Assembly (NCBI GenBank): GCA_019233415.1
Contig: JAFAMK010000008.1
Coordinates: 1-9,813 of the forward strand
Source: Vulcanimicrobiota bacterium
GTDB lineage: Bacteria; Vulcanimicrobiota; Vulcanimicrobiia; Vulcanimicrobiales; Vulcanimicrobiaceae
DNA: 9,813 bases
Reading direction: 5' to 3'
The notes beneath the pieces are model-generated. The model was not told the DNA's origin. It searched no databases and worked only from the letters and a program-made list of their open reading frames with translations. Below, one piece after another: positions 1-6,671 of the stretch (positions within the stretch are counted from its first letter, which is position 1; each line of letters begins with the position of its first letter). The position numbers and the translations under genes were made by a program.

Positions 1-106
1 GGGCCACGAAACGTACCAGATCGTCGGCGACGAACGCCGCCCGTTCGACGACCGCGACGAGGTCCGCATCGCCTTTGCCAAACGCGCGGAGACCGTCCGC
101 CGGTGA
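1..106 (+). CDS. murE: MurE ligase, C-terminal end only (partial)
   Basis: This is the last 34 codons of a gene that begins before the window; the reading frame starts at base 2 and ends with TGA at 104-106. The visible tail begins GHETYQIVG and continues to PFDDRDEV. It matches the C-terminal signature of UDP-N-acetylmuramoyl-tripeptide synthetases (usually GHE.YQ followed by FDDRE). MurE is the cytoplasmic ATP-dependent ligase that adds the third stem-peptide residue (meso-diaminopimelate or L-lysine) to UDP-MurNAc-L-Ala-D-Glu. The residues that decide between DAP and Lys lie outside the window, so the substrate cannot be read. The stop overlaps the murF GTG start by four bases (GTGA), which fits the usual murE-murF order. 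The call rests on a short segment plus context. Confidence 0.88.
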   Translation, partial: GHETYQIVGDERRPFDDRDEVRIAFAKRAETVRR

Positions 107-1470
107 GACTTCCGACCGCCGAGGCGATCACAGCGCTGCACGCGCGCGTCCTTGGGGCGGCGCCGCCGGAGGCGCTGCTGGTTCAGACCGACACGCGTCA
201 GATCGAGCGCGGCGCGACCTTTCTTGCGCTGCGCGGCAAGCGCTTCGACGGGCACGCGTACGTCGAGGAGGCGTTCGCGCGCGGCGCGGTCTGCGCGATC
301 GTCGACGACGGCGACGCGGTGCCGGAGGGTCGCAGCGCGCTGGTCGTGCGCGACACGCTGCAGGCGTTCCTCGACCTCGGTTCGCTGGCGCGCGCGCGCG
401 TGCGCGGTCCCGTCGTCGCGGTGACCGGCAGCACGGGGAAGACGACGACCAAGCAGTTTCTGCTCGGCCTCTTGCGCGGCGCGGGGCGCGCGGTCGCTGC
501 GACGCCGGAGAACGAGAACAACGAAGTCGGCGTCGCGAAGTTCCTCTGCGGCCTCGACGAGGGCGACGAGCGCGTCGCGATCGTCGAGATGGGTGCGCGC
601 AAGTACCGCGACCTCGACGTGCTGGTCGCCGCGGCGAAGCCCGACGTCGGCCTGCTGACGAACGTCGGCGAGGCGCACCTGGAGATCATGGGCACGCGCG
701 AGCGGATCGCCGAGACGAAGTGGGCCGTTCCGGCCGGCTCGCGGCAGGCCGTGCTGAACCTCGACGACGCGGCCTCGCGCGAGCGCGCGCCGGGGCTCGC
801 ATCGCCGCCGCTGTGGTACGGGATCGACGCCGAGCGACCGCAGCACGGCGAGCGCGCGGTCGTCATCGAGCCGGACGCGGTCTGGGTGATCGATGCCGCC
901 GGCGCGACCGAGACGCACCGCATCGCGATCGGATTTCCGGGCGACCACAACCGCCGCAACTTGGCCGGCGCATTCGCCGCGGCGCTCTTGTGCGGCGCGA
1001 AGGTGGAGGCGCTCGCGGAAGCGGTGCGCGGCGTCGTGCTGCCGCACGGGCGCTACGAGATCGTCGAGCTGGCGGACGACGTCCGGCTTGTCTTCGACGC
1101 CTACAACGCCTCGCTCTCGGGGACGCTCGCGACGCTCGCGACGTTCGGCCGCGAAGAAGCGGAGCGCCGCATCGCCGTGCTCGGCAGCATGGCGGAACTC
1201 GGCAGCGACGCGCCGGCGATGCACGAGAAGATCGGCGAGATTGCTGCGACGCGCGCGCACGTCGTCCTCGCCGGCGGCCGCTTCGCCGCCGACACGGCGC
1301 GCGGCGTGACGGCGAAGGGCGGCACGGTCGTGCGCTACGCCACGAACGGCGACGCGATCGCGTGGCTGCGCGCGAACCTGCGCCGTGGCGACGCGGTGCT
1401 GCTCAAGGGCTCGCGCGTCTACAAGATGGAAGAGATCGCGGAGGCGCTCGGCGCCGAGGTGTTTGCGTGA
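103..1470 (+). CDS. murF: MurF, UDP-N-acetylmuramoyl-tripeptide--D-alanyl-D-alanine ligase
   Basis: MurF joins D-Ala-D-Ala to the UDP-MurNAc tripeptide using ATP in the cytoplasm, completing the pentapeptide precursor. The 455-residue product has the normal family length. Visible motifs in order are an N-terminal substrate-binding part with DTRQIERGATFLAL (about 30-43), the P-loop TGSTGKTTTK (108-117), a TPENENNEVG segment (134-143), EMGAR (162-166), TNVGEAHLE (186-194), a likely carbamylated lysine at 206, DHNRRN (281-286), GRYEI (316-320), FDAYNASLSG (331-340) and a C-terminal LLKGSR. The start is GTG at 103, overlapping the murE stop, with a GGAGA-like ribosome site about ten bases upstream. 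The YNA segment departs from the usual YNANP.SM, and the stretch after Lys206 is shorter than usual. The P-loop, DHNRRN and the C-terminal KGSR make the identification firm. Confidence 0.96.
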   Translation: MRLPTAEAITALHARVLGAAPPEALLVQTDTRQIERGATFLALRGKRFDGHAYVEEAFARGAVCAIVDDGDAVPEGRSALVVRDTLQAFLDLGSLARARVRGPVVAVTGSTGKTTTKQFLLGLLRGAGRAVAATPENENNEVGVAKFLCGLDEGDERVAIVEMGARKYRDLDVLVAAAKPDVGLLTNVGEAHLEIMGTRERIAETKWAVPAGSRQAVLNLDDAASRERAPGLASPPLWYGIDAERPQHGERAVVIEPDAVWVIDAAGATETHRIAIGFPGDHNRRNLAGAFAAALLCGAKVEALAEAVRGVVLPHGRYEIVELADDVRLVFDAYNASLSGTLATLATFGREEAERRIAVLGSMAELGSDAPAMHEKIGEIAATRAHVVLAGGRFAADTARGVTAKGGTVVRYATNGDAIAWLRANLRRGDAVLLKGSRVYKMEEIAEALGAEVFA

Positions 1471-2162
1471 TCCCCGTCGCGATCCGCGAGAGCGGGCTGC
1501 CGGAGGGGCTCGTCGCAATCCCGGTGCGCACGCGGCTGATCGCGCCCGGCGACGACCTCGCCGCGGTCGTGCGCGACGCGGTCCGCGGAATCGCGCGGCC
1601 CGGCGACGTCGTCGCGATCGCCGAGACGGCGGTCGCGATCGCGCAGTCGCGCTTCATCCCGGCCGAGATGATTCGTCCGTCGCGGCTCGCGCTGACGCTC
1701 TCGCGCCGCGCCGGCGCGCTCGCGACGGTCAACCAGCCGGAGTCGCTGCAGCTCGTCATCGACCAGGTCGGCGCGCGCACGGTCGTGTGGGCCGCGCTCG
1801 CGCACGTCGTGGGGCGACTGCGGGGCAAGCGCGGCGTCTTCTACGAGATCCTCGGCGAGGCGATCGCCGCGATCGACGGCTACACAGGAACGCTGCCGCC
1901 GTACGAGCGCGCGATCGTGCTCGGCCCGGCCGAACCCGACCGCGTGGCGACGGGGCTGTCCGACGCGCTCGGCGTGCACGTCGCGATCGTCGACGCGAAC
2001 GACCTGCGCCGCGCGAAGACGCTGGGCGCCTCGCCGCACCTCGACCGCGGTGCGGTCGAGCGCGCGCTGCTCGGAAACCCGGCCGGCAACGGCGACGAGC
2101 AAACGCCGCTCGTCGTGCTGACCTGGCGCGGCGCGGGCCCGAATCCGTTGGTGTCGCCATGA
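1467..2162 (+). CDS. CofE-like amide ligase (F420-0:gamma-glutamyl ligase family, COG1478/PF01996), function unknown
   Basis: This 231-residue protein resembles the gamma-glutamyl ligase family known from coenzyme F420 synthesis (CofE). Visible family features are IPVRTRLI (18-25), GDVVAIAETAVAIAQSR (46-62), NQPESLQLVIDQVG (89-102), GVFYEILGEAIAAIDG (123-138), a GP-P--VA segment near 153-160 and VAIVDANDL (172-180). The KGVFY/IDG and DANDL motifs match what I recall of a shorter, divergent branch annotated as 'F420-0:gamma-glutamyl ligase'. The NAGID.SN and TDT..R motifs of true CofE are not visible, so F420 synthesis is doubtful. Its GTG start overlaps the murF stop (GTGA) and has a good ribosome site, GAGGTG at 1456-1461; its TGA stop overlaps the mraY ATG. 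Position between murF and mraY suggests action on a cell-wall precursor, for example attaching an amino acid. That role is inference. Confidence 0.75.
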   Translation: MIPVAIRESGLPEGLVAIPVRTRLIAPGDDLAAVVRDAVRGIARPGDVVAIAETAVAIAQSRFIPAEMIRPSRLALTLSRRAGALATVNQPESLQLVIDQVGARTVVWAALAHVVGRLRGKRGVFYEILGEAIAAIDGYTGTLPPYERAIVLGPAEPDRVATGLSDALGVHVAIVDANDLRRAKTLGASPHLDRGAVERALLGNPAGNGDEQTPLVVLTWRGAGPNPLVSP

Positions 2163-3148
2163 CGTTTCCGGTGGACCTGTCGAGCCTGCCGTTCGGGCTC
2201 GACGCGCTCGTCGCAGGGCTCGTGCTCGGCGGCATTCCCGCGTTCGTGCTGAGCGCATTGCTCGGGCGGCCGCTGATCGCGACGCTGCGCCGTGCCGCGG
2301 CACAGCAGACCGCGTACGAGGACGCGCCGAAGACGCACCAGGCGAAGACCGGGACGCCGACGATGGGCGGCCTGTTGTTCGGCGCCGCGCCGCTCGTCGC
2401 GCTCGTCGTCTTCCCGTCGCGCGAGACGTTCGCGCTCGCCGTGCTCGTCTTCGCGTGCATGGCGATCGGTGCGTGGGACGACCTGATGGCGATCCGCCGC
2501 CAGAAGAACCGCGGGCTGCGCGCGGTCCCGAAGTTCGCGCTGACCGGCCTTGCGGCGGTGCTGTTCCTGGTCGTCGCGGCGCCGCAGCCGAGCGTGTTCC
2601 TCGGGATCGGGCCCGTTCCGGCGTGGCTCTGGTACGGACTGTCGATTTGCGTCGTGCTCGCGACGACGCACGCCGTCAACCTGACCGACGGGCTCGACGG
2701 GCTTGCCGGCGGAACGGTCCTCCCGCCGCTGGTCGTGCTGACCTGCGCGGCGGGGATCGCGCACACGGCGTTCGGCGTCCCGCTGTTCGGCGCGGCGACG
2801 ATCGGTGCCGTGCTCGGCTTCCTCGTTTACAACCGGCACCCGGCGCGCCTGTTCATGGGCGACACCGGGTCGCTCGCGCTCGGCGGCGCGCTGGCGGGGA
2901 TCACGATCCTCAGCGGCGCGCAGCTATTTCTCCCGCTGATCGGCGGCGTGCTCGCCGCCGAAACCCTGAGCGTCATCATCCAAGTCGCATCGTACAAGAC
3001 GACGCGTCGCCGGGTATTCCGGATGAGTCCACTGCACCATCACTTCGAGCTCGGCGGCTTGCCGGAGACGGCCGTCACGACGCGTTTCTGGCTCGCCTCG
3101 CTCGTCCTCTCCGCCGTGGGCTTCGCCCTCATCACGCGCACCGCATGA
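2159..3148 (+). CDS. mraY: MraY, phospho-N-acetylmuramoyl-pentapeptide transferase
   Basis: MraY is the integral membrane enzyme that transfers phospho-MurNAc-pentapeptide from UDP to undecaprenyl phosphate, making lipid I on the inner face of the membrane. The 329-residue product is close to Gram-positive MraY lengths and somewhat shorter than the E. coli protein. Family signatures are all present: THQAKTGTPTMGG (59-71), the first aspartate pair DD at 107-108 in GAWDDLM, NLTDGLDGLAGG (174-185), FMGDTGSLALGG (232-243) holding the third essential aspartate, and the HHH loop MSPLHHHFE (289-297). About ten hydrophobic segments separate these cytoplasmic loops. The ATG at 2159 overlaps the previous stop (ATGA), and no Shine-Dalgarno is evident, so translation is probably coupled. 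Its own TGA overlaps the murD ATG in the same way. Confidence 0.97.
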   Translation: MTFPVDLSSLPFGLDALVAGLVLGGIPAFVLSALLGRPLIATLRRAAAQQTAYEDAPKTHQAKTGTPTMGGLLFGAAPLVALVVFPSRETFALAVLVFACMAIGAWDDLMAIRRQKNRGLRAVPKFALTGLAAVLFLVVAAPQPSVFLGIGPVPAWLWYGLSICVVLATTHAVNLTDGLDGLAGGTVLPPLVVLTCAAGIAHTAFGVPLFGAATIGAVLGFLVYNRHPARLFMGDTGSLALGGALAGITILSGAQLFLPLIGGVLAAETLSVIIQVASYKTTRRRVFRMSPLHHHFELGGLPETAVTTRFWLASLVLSAVGFALITRTA

Positions 3149-4560
3149 TCGAATCAACGAGCGGTCGCTTCGACCGCACCGACCACGCCCTCGTCATCGG
3201 CCTCGGCCGCAGCGGACGCGCGAGCGTCGACGTGCTGCGCACGCGGCTCGGTTCGGTCGTCGCGACCGACGAGGCCCCGCCCGACGCGCTCGCTGAAGCG
3301 CTCGACGAGCTGCACGCGGCGAACGTCCCGTTCGTCGCGCCGGCCGCCATCGACAATGTGCTCGAAGGCATCACCGTCGCCGTGCTCTCGCCCGGGATTC
3401 CGCTGAACAACGCGCTCGTGCGGCGCGTGCAGGCGAAGGGGATCCCGGTCTTCAGCGAGGTCGAGGTCGCCTACCGCCTGTGCCGCGCGCCGATCGTCGC
3501 GGTGACCGGAACGAAGGGGAAGACGACGACGACCGCGCTCGTCGGCGCGCTGTTCGCCGCCGCCGGCAAGACGGTCCACGTCGGCGGGAACATCGGCAAC
3601 GCGCTGATCCGCGAGACGGCCGCGGCCGCGCCCGAGGACTGGGTCGTTGCGGAAGTCTCGTCGTTCCAGCTCGAGTCGATTCGCTCGTTCAAGCCGCGCG
3701 TCTCGCTGATCCTCAACATTACGCCGGACCATCTCGACCGCTACCACTCGATGGAGGAGTACGCCGAAGCGAAGTTCCGCATCTTCGCGAACCAAGGCCC
3801 CCGCGACACGTTCGTCGGCAACCTCGACGACCCGATCGTCGCGGGCGCGCCCGGCGAGGACGGCAACCGCATCAAGGCGCGCGCGCTGTGGTTCGCCGGC
3901 GAGCCGCACCGCAACACGACGCTCTACCTGCGGCACGGCGAGACGATCGTCTACGCGCCGCCGACCGGCGACCCGCGCCCGGTCGACGTGCTGCCGGTGC
4001 GCGAGATTCCGCTGCTCGGCCGCCACAACGTCGAGAACGTAATGGGCGCGGTGCTGGTCGCGCTCGCCGCCAACCTGCCGATGGAGGCGGTGCGCGAAGG
4101 CGTGCGCGCGTTCCACCCCCTCGGCCACCGGCTGGAGCCGGTCGCCGAGGTCGACGGCGTGCAGTACGTCGACGACTCGAAAGCGACGAACCCGGGCTCG
4201 GTGATCGCGGCGCTGCGGTCGTTCGGCGAGCGGCCGATCGTGCTGATCGCGGGCGGCAAGGCGAAGGGAACCGACTTCGCCGAGCTGGGAAAAGTCGTCT
4301 CGTCGCGCGCGAAAGCCGTCGTGCTGATCGGCGAGGCGGCGGACGAGATCGCCGGCGTCGTCAAGCGCGCGACGGTCGAGCGCGCCGGCTCGATGGACGA
4401 CGCGGTCGCGAAGGCGCGCACGCTCGCGAACGCCGGCGACGTCGTGCTGCTCTCGCCGGGCTGCGCGTCGTTCGACATGTTCCGCTCGGCCGAACACCGC
4501 GGCGAGATGTTCGCGCAGGCCGTGCACGGCCTGCAGAATCCGGTCGCCGGTGCACGCTAG
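3145..4560 (+). CDS. murD: MurD, UDP-N-acetylmuramoyl-L-alanine--D-glutamate ligase
   Basis: MurD adds D-glutamate to UDP-MurNAc-L-Ala with ATP in the cytoplasm. The 471-residue product shows the three-domain Mur ligase plan. The N-terminal Rossmann-like domain has GLGRSGRAS (19-27) and SPGIP (82-86). The ATPase domain has the P-loop TGTKGKTTTT (121-130), GNIGN (148-152), EVSSFQLE (170-177), ITPDHLDRY (192-200) and the probable carbamylated lysine at 210 in AEAKFRIF. The C-terminal domain has GRHNVENVMGA, FHPLGHRLE, YVDDSKATNPGS, LIAGGKAKGTDF and LLSPGCASFDMF. EVSSFQLE and DDSKATNP separate MurD from MurC, MurE and MurF. ATG at 3145 overlaps the mraY stop (ATGA). The gene ends with TAG, whereas the other plus-strand genes with a visible stop end in TGA, and its last 11 bases overlap ftsW. 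Confidence 0.97.
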   Translation: MIESTSGRFDRTDHALVIGLGRSGRASVDVLRTRLGSVVATDEAPPDALAEALDELHAANVPFVAPAAIDNVLEGITVAVLSPGIPLNNALVRRVQAKGIPVFSEVEVAYRLCRAPIVAVTGTKGKTTTTALVGALFAAAGKTVHVGGNIGNALIRETAAAAPEDWVVAEVSSFQLESIRSFKPRVSLILNITPDHLDRYHSMEEYAEAKFRIFANQGPRDTFVGNLDDPIVAGAPGEDGNRIKARALWFAGEPHRNTTLYLRHGETIVYAPPTGDPRPVDVLPVREIPLLGRHNVENVMGAVLVALAANLPMEAVREGVRAFHPLGHRLEPVAEVDGVQYVDDSKATNPGSVIAALRSFGERPIVLIAGGKAKGTDFAELGKVVSSRAKAVVLIGEAADEIAGVVKRATVERAGSMDDAVAKARTLANAGDVVLLSPGCASFDMFRSAEHRGEMFAQAVHGLQNPVAGAR

Positions 4561-5704
4561 AGCGGCCGCGGTAGGCCAACCGCACGAACCCGACTGGGAC
4601 CGCGAGCGCGCGCGCGTCGGCCCGCCCGACGCGCTGCTGCTCGGATCGGTCGCATTCCTGGTCGTGATCGGCCTGGTCATGGTCTTCAGCGCGTCGAGCG
4701 CGACCGCGTACTCGTCGTTCCACGACACCGCGTACTACCTGAAGCGGCAGCTGGTCTATCTCGGCGTCGGGCTCGTCCTCGCGTATGCGGCGTACCGCGT
4801 CGACTACCGCAAGCTGCGCACGGTCGCGCCGGGGCTCGTGCTGGTGACGCTGCTGCTGCTCGTGCTGACGCTGATCCCGCACGTCGGCTTCGCGACCGGC
4901 GGCGCACGCCGCTGGCTCGGTTTCCACGCGCTCTCGTTCCAGCCGTCGGAACTCGGCAAGCTCGCGCTCGTGATCTTCCTGGCGGCGAAGCTCGCGCAGC
5001 TCGGGGAGGGCATTCGCTCGCTCTCGAAGGGCGTCTGGCCGGTGCTGTTCATCACCGTCCTGCTCTCCGCGCCGGTCTTCTTCGAGCCAGACATGGGGAC
5101 CGCGTCGCTCTACATCTTCACCGCGTTCGCGCTGCTGTTCACCGCCGGCGCGCGGTTCGAGCACCTCATCATGTGCGCGCTCGCGATGCTGCCGGGCGCG
5201 GCGATCGCCGTCGGCTCGTCGGCCTACAAGCGCGCGCGCGTCTTCGCGTTCCTCGACCCGTGGAAGGACGCGCAGAACACCGGCTTCCACATCGTGCAGT
5301 CGCTGCTCGCGCTCGGCAGCGGCGGCGTGTTCGGCCTCGGGCTCGGCGCCTCGCGCCAGAAGTATTTCTATCTCCCCGAAGCGCACACCGACTTCATCTT
5401 CGCGGTGCTCGGCGAAGAGCTGGGGATGCTCGGCGCGCTCGTCGTGCTCGCGCTGTTCGTCACGTTCGCGATCCGCGCGATCAACCTCGCCCTCAAGGTT
5501 CCCGACCGGTTCGGGATGCTGCTCGCGATGGGCTGCACGTTCCTGATCGTGATTCAGGCGTTCATCAACATCGGCGTCGTCACGTCGTCGTGGCCGGTCA
5601 CCGGCGTCCCGCTCCCGTTCATCTCGTTCGGCGGCACCTCGCTCATCGTCTCACTGATCGCGGTCGCCCTGATCGCGAACGTGGGACGGCACCGCGCGGC
5701 CTGA
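4550..5704 (+). CDS. ftsW: FtsW, SEDS-family septal peptidoglycan glycosyltransferase
   Basis: FtsW is the polytopic membrane enzyme that polymerises lipid II into glycan strands at the division septum, working with a class B PBP. The 384-residue product begins with a hydrophilic stretch of about 27 residues, then shows around ten membrane segments. SEDS hallmarks are GARRWLGFHALSFQPSELGK (118-137), PDMGTASL (180-187), FLDPWKDAQNTGFHIVQS (234-251), PEAHTDFIFAVLGEELG (276-292) with the conserved aspartate at 281 proposed as catalytic, and VTGVPLPFISFGGTSL near the C-terminus. FtsW and RodA share this fold; location next to murD and, after an interruption, murG favours FtsW. The GTG at 4550 gives an 11-base overlap with murD, and no clear ribosome site is seen, so a slightly later start cannot be excluded. 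The stop is 14 bases from the end of the convergent gene. Confidence 0.95.
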   Translation: MHARAAAVGQPHEPDWDRERARVGPPDALLLGSVAFLVVIGLVMVFSASSATAYSSFHDTAYYLKRQLVYLGVGLVLAYAAYRVDYRKLRTVAPGLVLVTLLLLVLTLIPHVGFATGGARRWLGFHALSFQPSELGKLALVIFLAAKLAQLGEGIRSLSKGVWPVLFITVLLSAPVFFEPDMGTASLYIFTAFALLFTAGARFEHLIMCALAMLPGAAIAVGSSAYKRARVFAFLDPWKDAQNTGFHIVQSLLALGSGGVFGLGLGASRQKYFYLPEAHTDFIFAVLGEELGMLGALVVLALFVTFAIRAINLALKVPDRFGMLLAMGCTFLIVIQAFINIGVVTSSWPVTGVPLPFISFGGTSLIVSLIAVALIANVGRHRAA

Positions 5705-5718
5705 CGGCCGGTTCGCGG

Positions 5719-5925
5719 CTACGCCGAGCGGCGGCTGGTCCGGCGGGTCGCGAGGGTCAGGTTCGCGTGTGCGGTGCAGCGCACCCAGCTGCGCGAGGGG
5801 ACGCTTCCGTCGACGAGCACGGCGCAGCCGCAGCTCCAGTCGTAGCGGAGATCGGGCATGGCGGCGCTCACCGAGGCGGGTCCGCCCAGCGTCGCAACGA
5901 CATATCGCATGTCCTCGACGGCCAT
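5719..5925 (-). CDS. Small hypothetical protein with C-x-C ... C-x2-H motif
   Basis: I do not recognise this gene. From ATG at 5925 it encodes 68 residues ending with TAG at 5719. The frame has strongly GC-biased third positions from about this ATG onward, while the upstream extension (open to a TTG at 6039) has mixed third positions. This supports a real short gene starting near 5925 or at the in-frame ATG at 5910. The core reads YDWSCGCAVLVDG (28-40) followed by SWVRCTAHANL (45-55). Cys32, Cys34, Cys50 and His53 could bind a metal or hold a small beta fold. No signal peptide or membrane segment is visible. It converges with ftsW, its stop 14 bases from the ftsW stop. No good ribosome site precedes either ATG. 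The function is unknown. Confidence 0.5.
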   Translation of the reverse strand: MAVEDMRYVVATLGGPASVSAAMPDLRYDWSCGCAVLVDGSVPSRSWVRCTAHANLTLATRRTSRRSA

Positions 5926-6110
5926 GTCCTGATCGTTCACACCAGCACCATCGGCAAGGGAGAGAGGGAGGGACGACGACGCCGGGTGTGGGCTACCATT
6001 GCTGATAGCGCGCCGCCGTCCCACCACCATCATGCCCAATCGCCGGGGACGCGTCTACGGCGGGACGTTTGGATTCGGTTTGCTTTCGGTTCGAAGTTGG
6101 TGTCCGCCGG

Positions 6111-6563
6111 CTACGGCCGTGCGATGTGCCACACCCCGCCGAAGGCGGTGATCCCGTCGCCGTTGGCTTGGCCGGCTGCGCCGTCGCCGGCGAATGTATA
6201 CACCGCGCGCGTCTTGTACGCGAGCTGGGTCGAGCCGTCGCCCCGGACGAACGAAGTCCACGGCGAGGGGAGGGTGGTTCCGGCCGCGACGGTGACCGGC
6301 GGCCAGTTCGAGGCGCAGGCGCCGCTGCAGGTCGACGCGTTCGGCGTGCCGAGGTCGGCGTCGAAGACGTACACGGTGCGCGATTGGCTGTTCACGAAGC
6401 CGGGCGAGCCGTTGAGCGACGCCGTCGTGAGCGGGGCGTTGACGGGCGCGGGTGTCGATCCCGTCGGAGGAGGACCGCCGTATCCGCTCCCGCTCGACCC
6501 GCCGCCACCGCAGGCGGCGAGCGCGACGGTGAGGGCGGACGCGGCGCAAAGCTGTTTGAACAT
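6111..6563 (-). CDS. Secreted lipoprotein with PF03640-type repeats (COG4315 family)
   Basis: This 150-residue product begins with a lipoprotein signal peptide: a lysine at 3, a hydrophobic stretch to residue 15, and the lipobox LAAC with acceptor Cys18. A flexible Gly/Ser/Pro-rich linker (19-40) follows. The mature part has two related repeats of the 'secreted repeat of unknown function' type: VYVFDADL...STCSGACASNWPP (64-89) and VYTFAGDGAAGQANGDG (121-137) ending in GGVWHIARP. This matches the Lipoprotein_15 family (PF03640), whose members carry the CTG.CA..WPP and NGDG..GVWH signatures and are exported, membrane-anchored proteins of unknown function. Cys79 and Cys83 may pair or bind a ligand. 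It lies antisense between ftsW and murG and ends with TAG at 6111. The ATG at 6563 lacks an obvious ribosome site. The family call is solid; the role is unknown. Confidence 0.88.
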   Translation of the reverse strand: MFKQLCAASALTVALAACGGGGSSGSGYGGPPPTGSTPAPVNAPLTTASLNGSPGFVNSQSRTVYVFDADLGTPNASTCSGACASNWPPVTVAAGTTLPSPWTSFVRGDGSTQLAYKTRAVYTFAGDGAAGQANGDGITAFGGVWHIARP

Positions 6564-6671
6564 GGGTGCGACGATAAACGGACGGAATGAGCCGCGCGTG
6601 AGGCGCGCCGGCGTGCCGTTTCAGGCACTCTTCACGATGCACGCATGCACCGTTCGGCGAACAGACGAGCC
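6564..6671. promoter_or_regulatory. Divergent spacer between lipoprotein gene and murG
   Basis: This 108-base gap separates the minus-strand lipoprotein start from the plus-strand murG start, so it is the natural place for promoters in both directions. I cannot identify convincing -35/-10 pairs. It contains a short perfect stem, GTGCC at 6613-6617 and GGCAC at 6624-6628 with a six-base loop, and a GC-rich imperfect inverted repeat around 6591-6609. Neither is followed by a T-run, so they do not look like a standard terminator. If murG starts at the upstream ATG (6645), the spacer is shorter. Confidence 0.3.

Noticed and set aside
198..959. Long open frames on the opposite strand and in other frames across murF, murD, murG and murC.
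   Set aside because: They are Arg/Ala/Gly-rich shadows expected in GC-rich DNA opposite real genes, with no recognisable domain.
5705..5721. Short hairpin (GCCG, five-base loop, CGGC) between the convergent ends of ftsW and the small gene, as a possible terminator.
   Set aside because: The stem is only four pairs and has no T-run on either strand; such stems are frequent by chance at this GC content.
5926..6039. N-terminal extension of the small minus-strand gene to a TTG at 6039 (106 residues in total).
   Set aside because: Third-position GC bias fades upstream of 5925, the start codon is rare, and no ribosome site is visible.
6074..6095. Direct repeat TTCGGTT (6074-6080, 6085-6091) followed by TTCGAA downstream of the lipoprotein gene.
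   Set aside because: Only two short copies with no element-like context; not enough to call a binding site or insertion scar.
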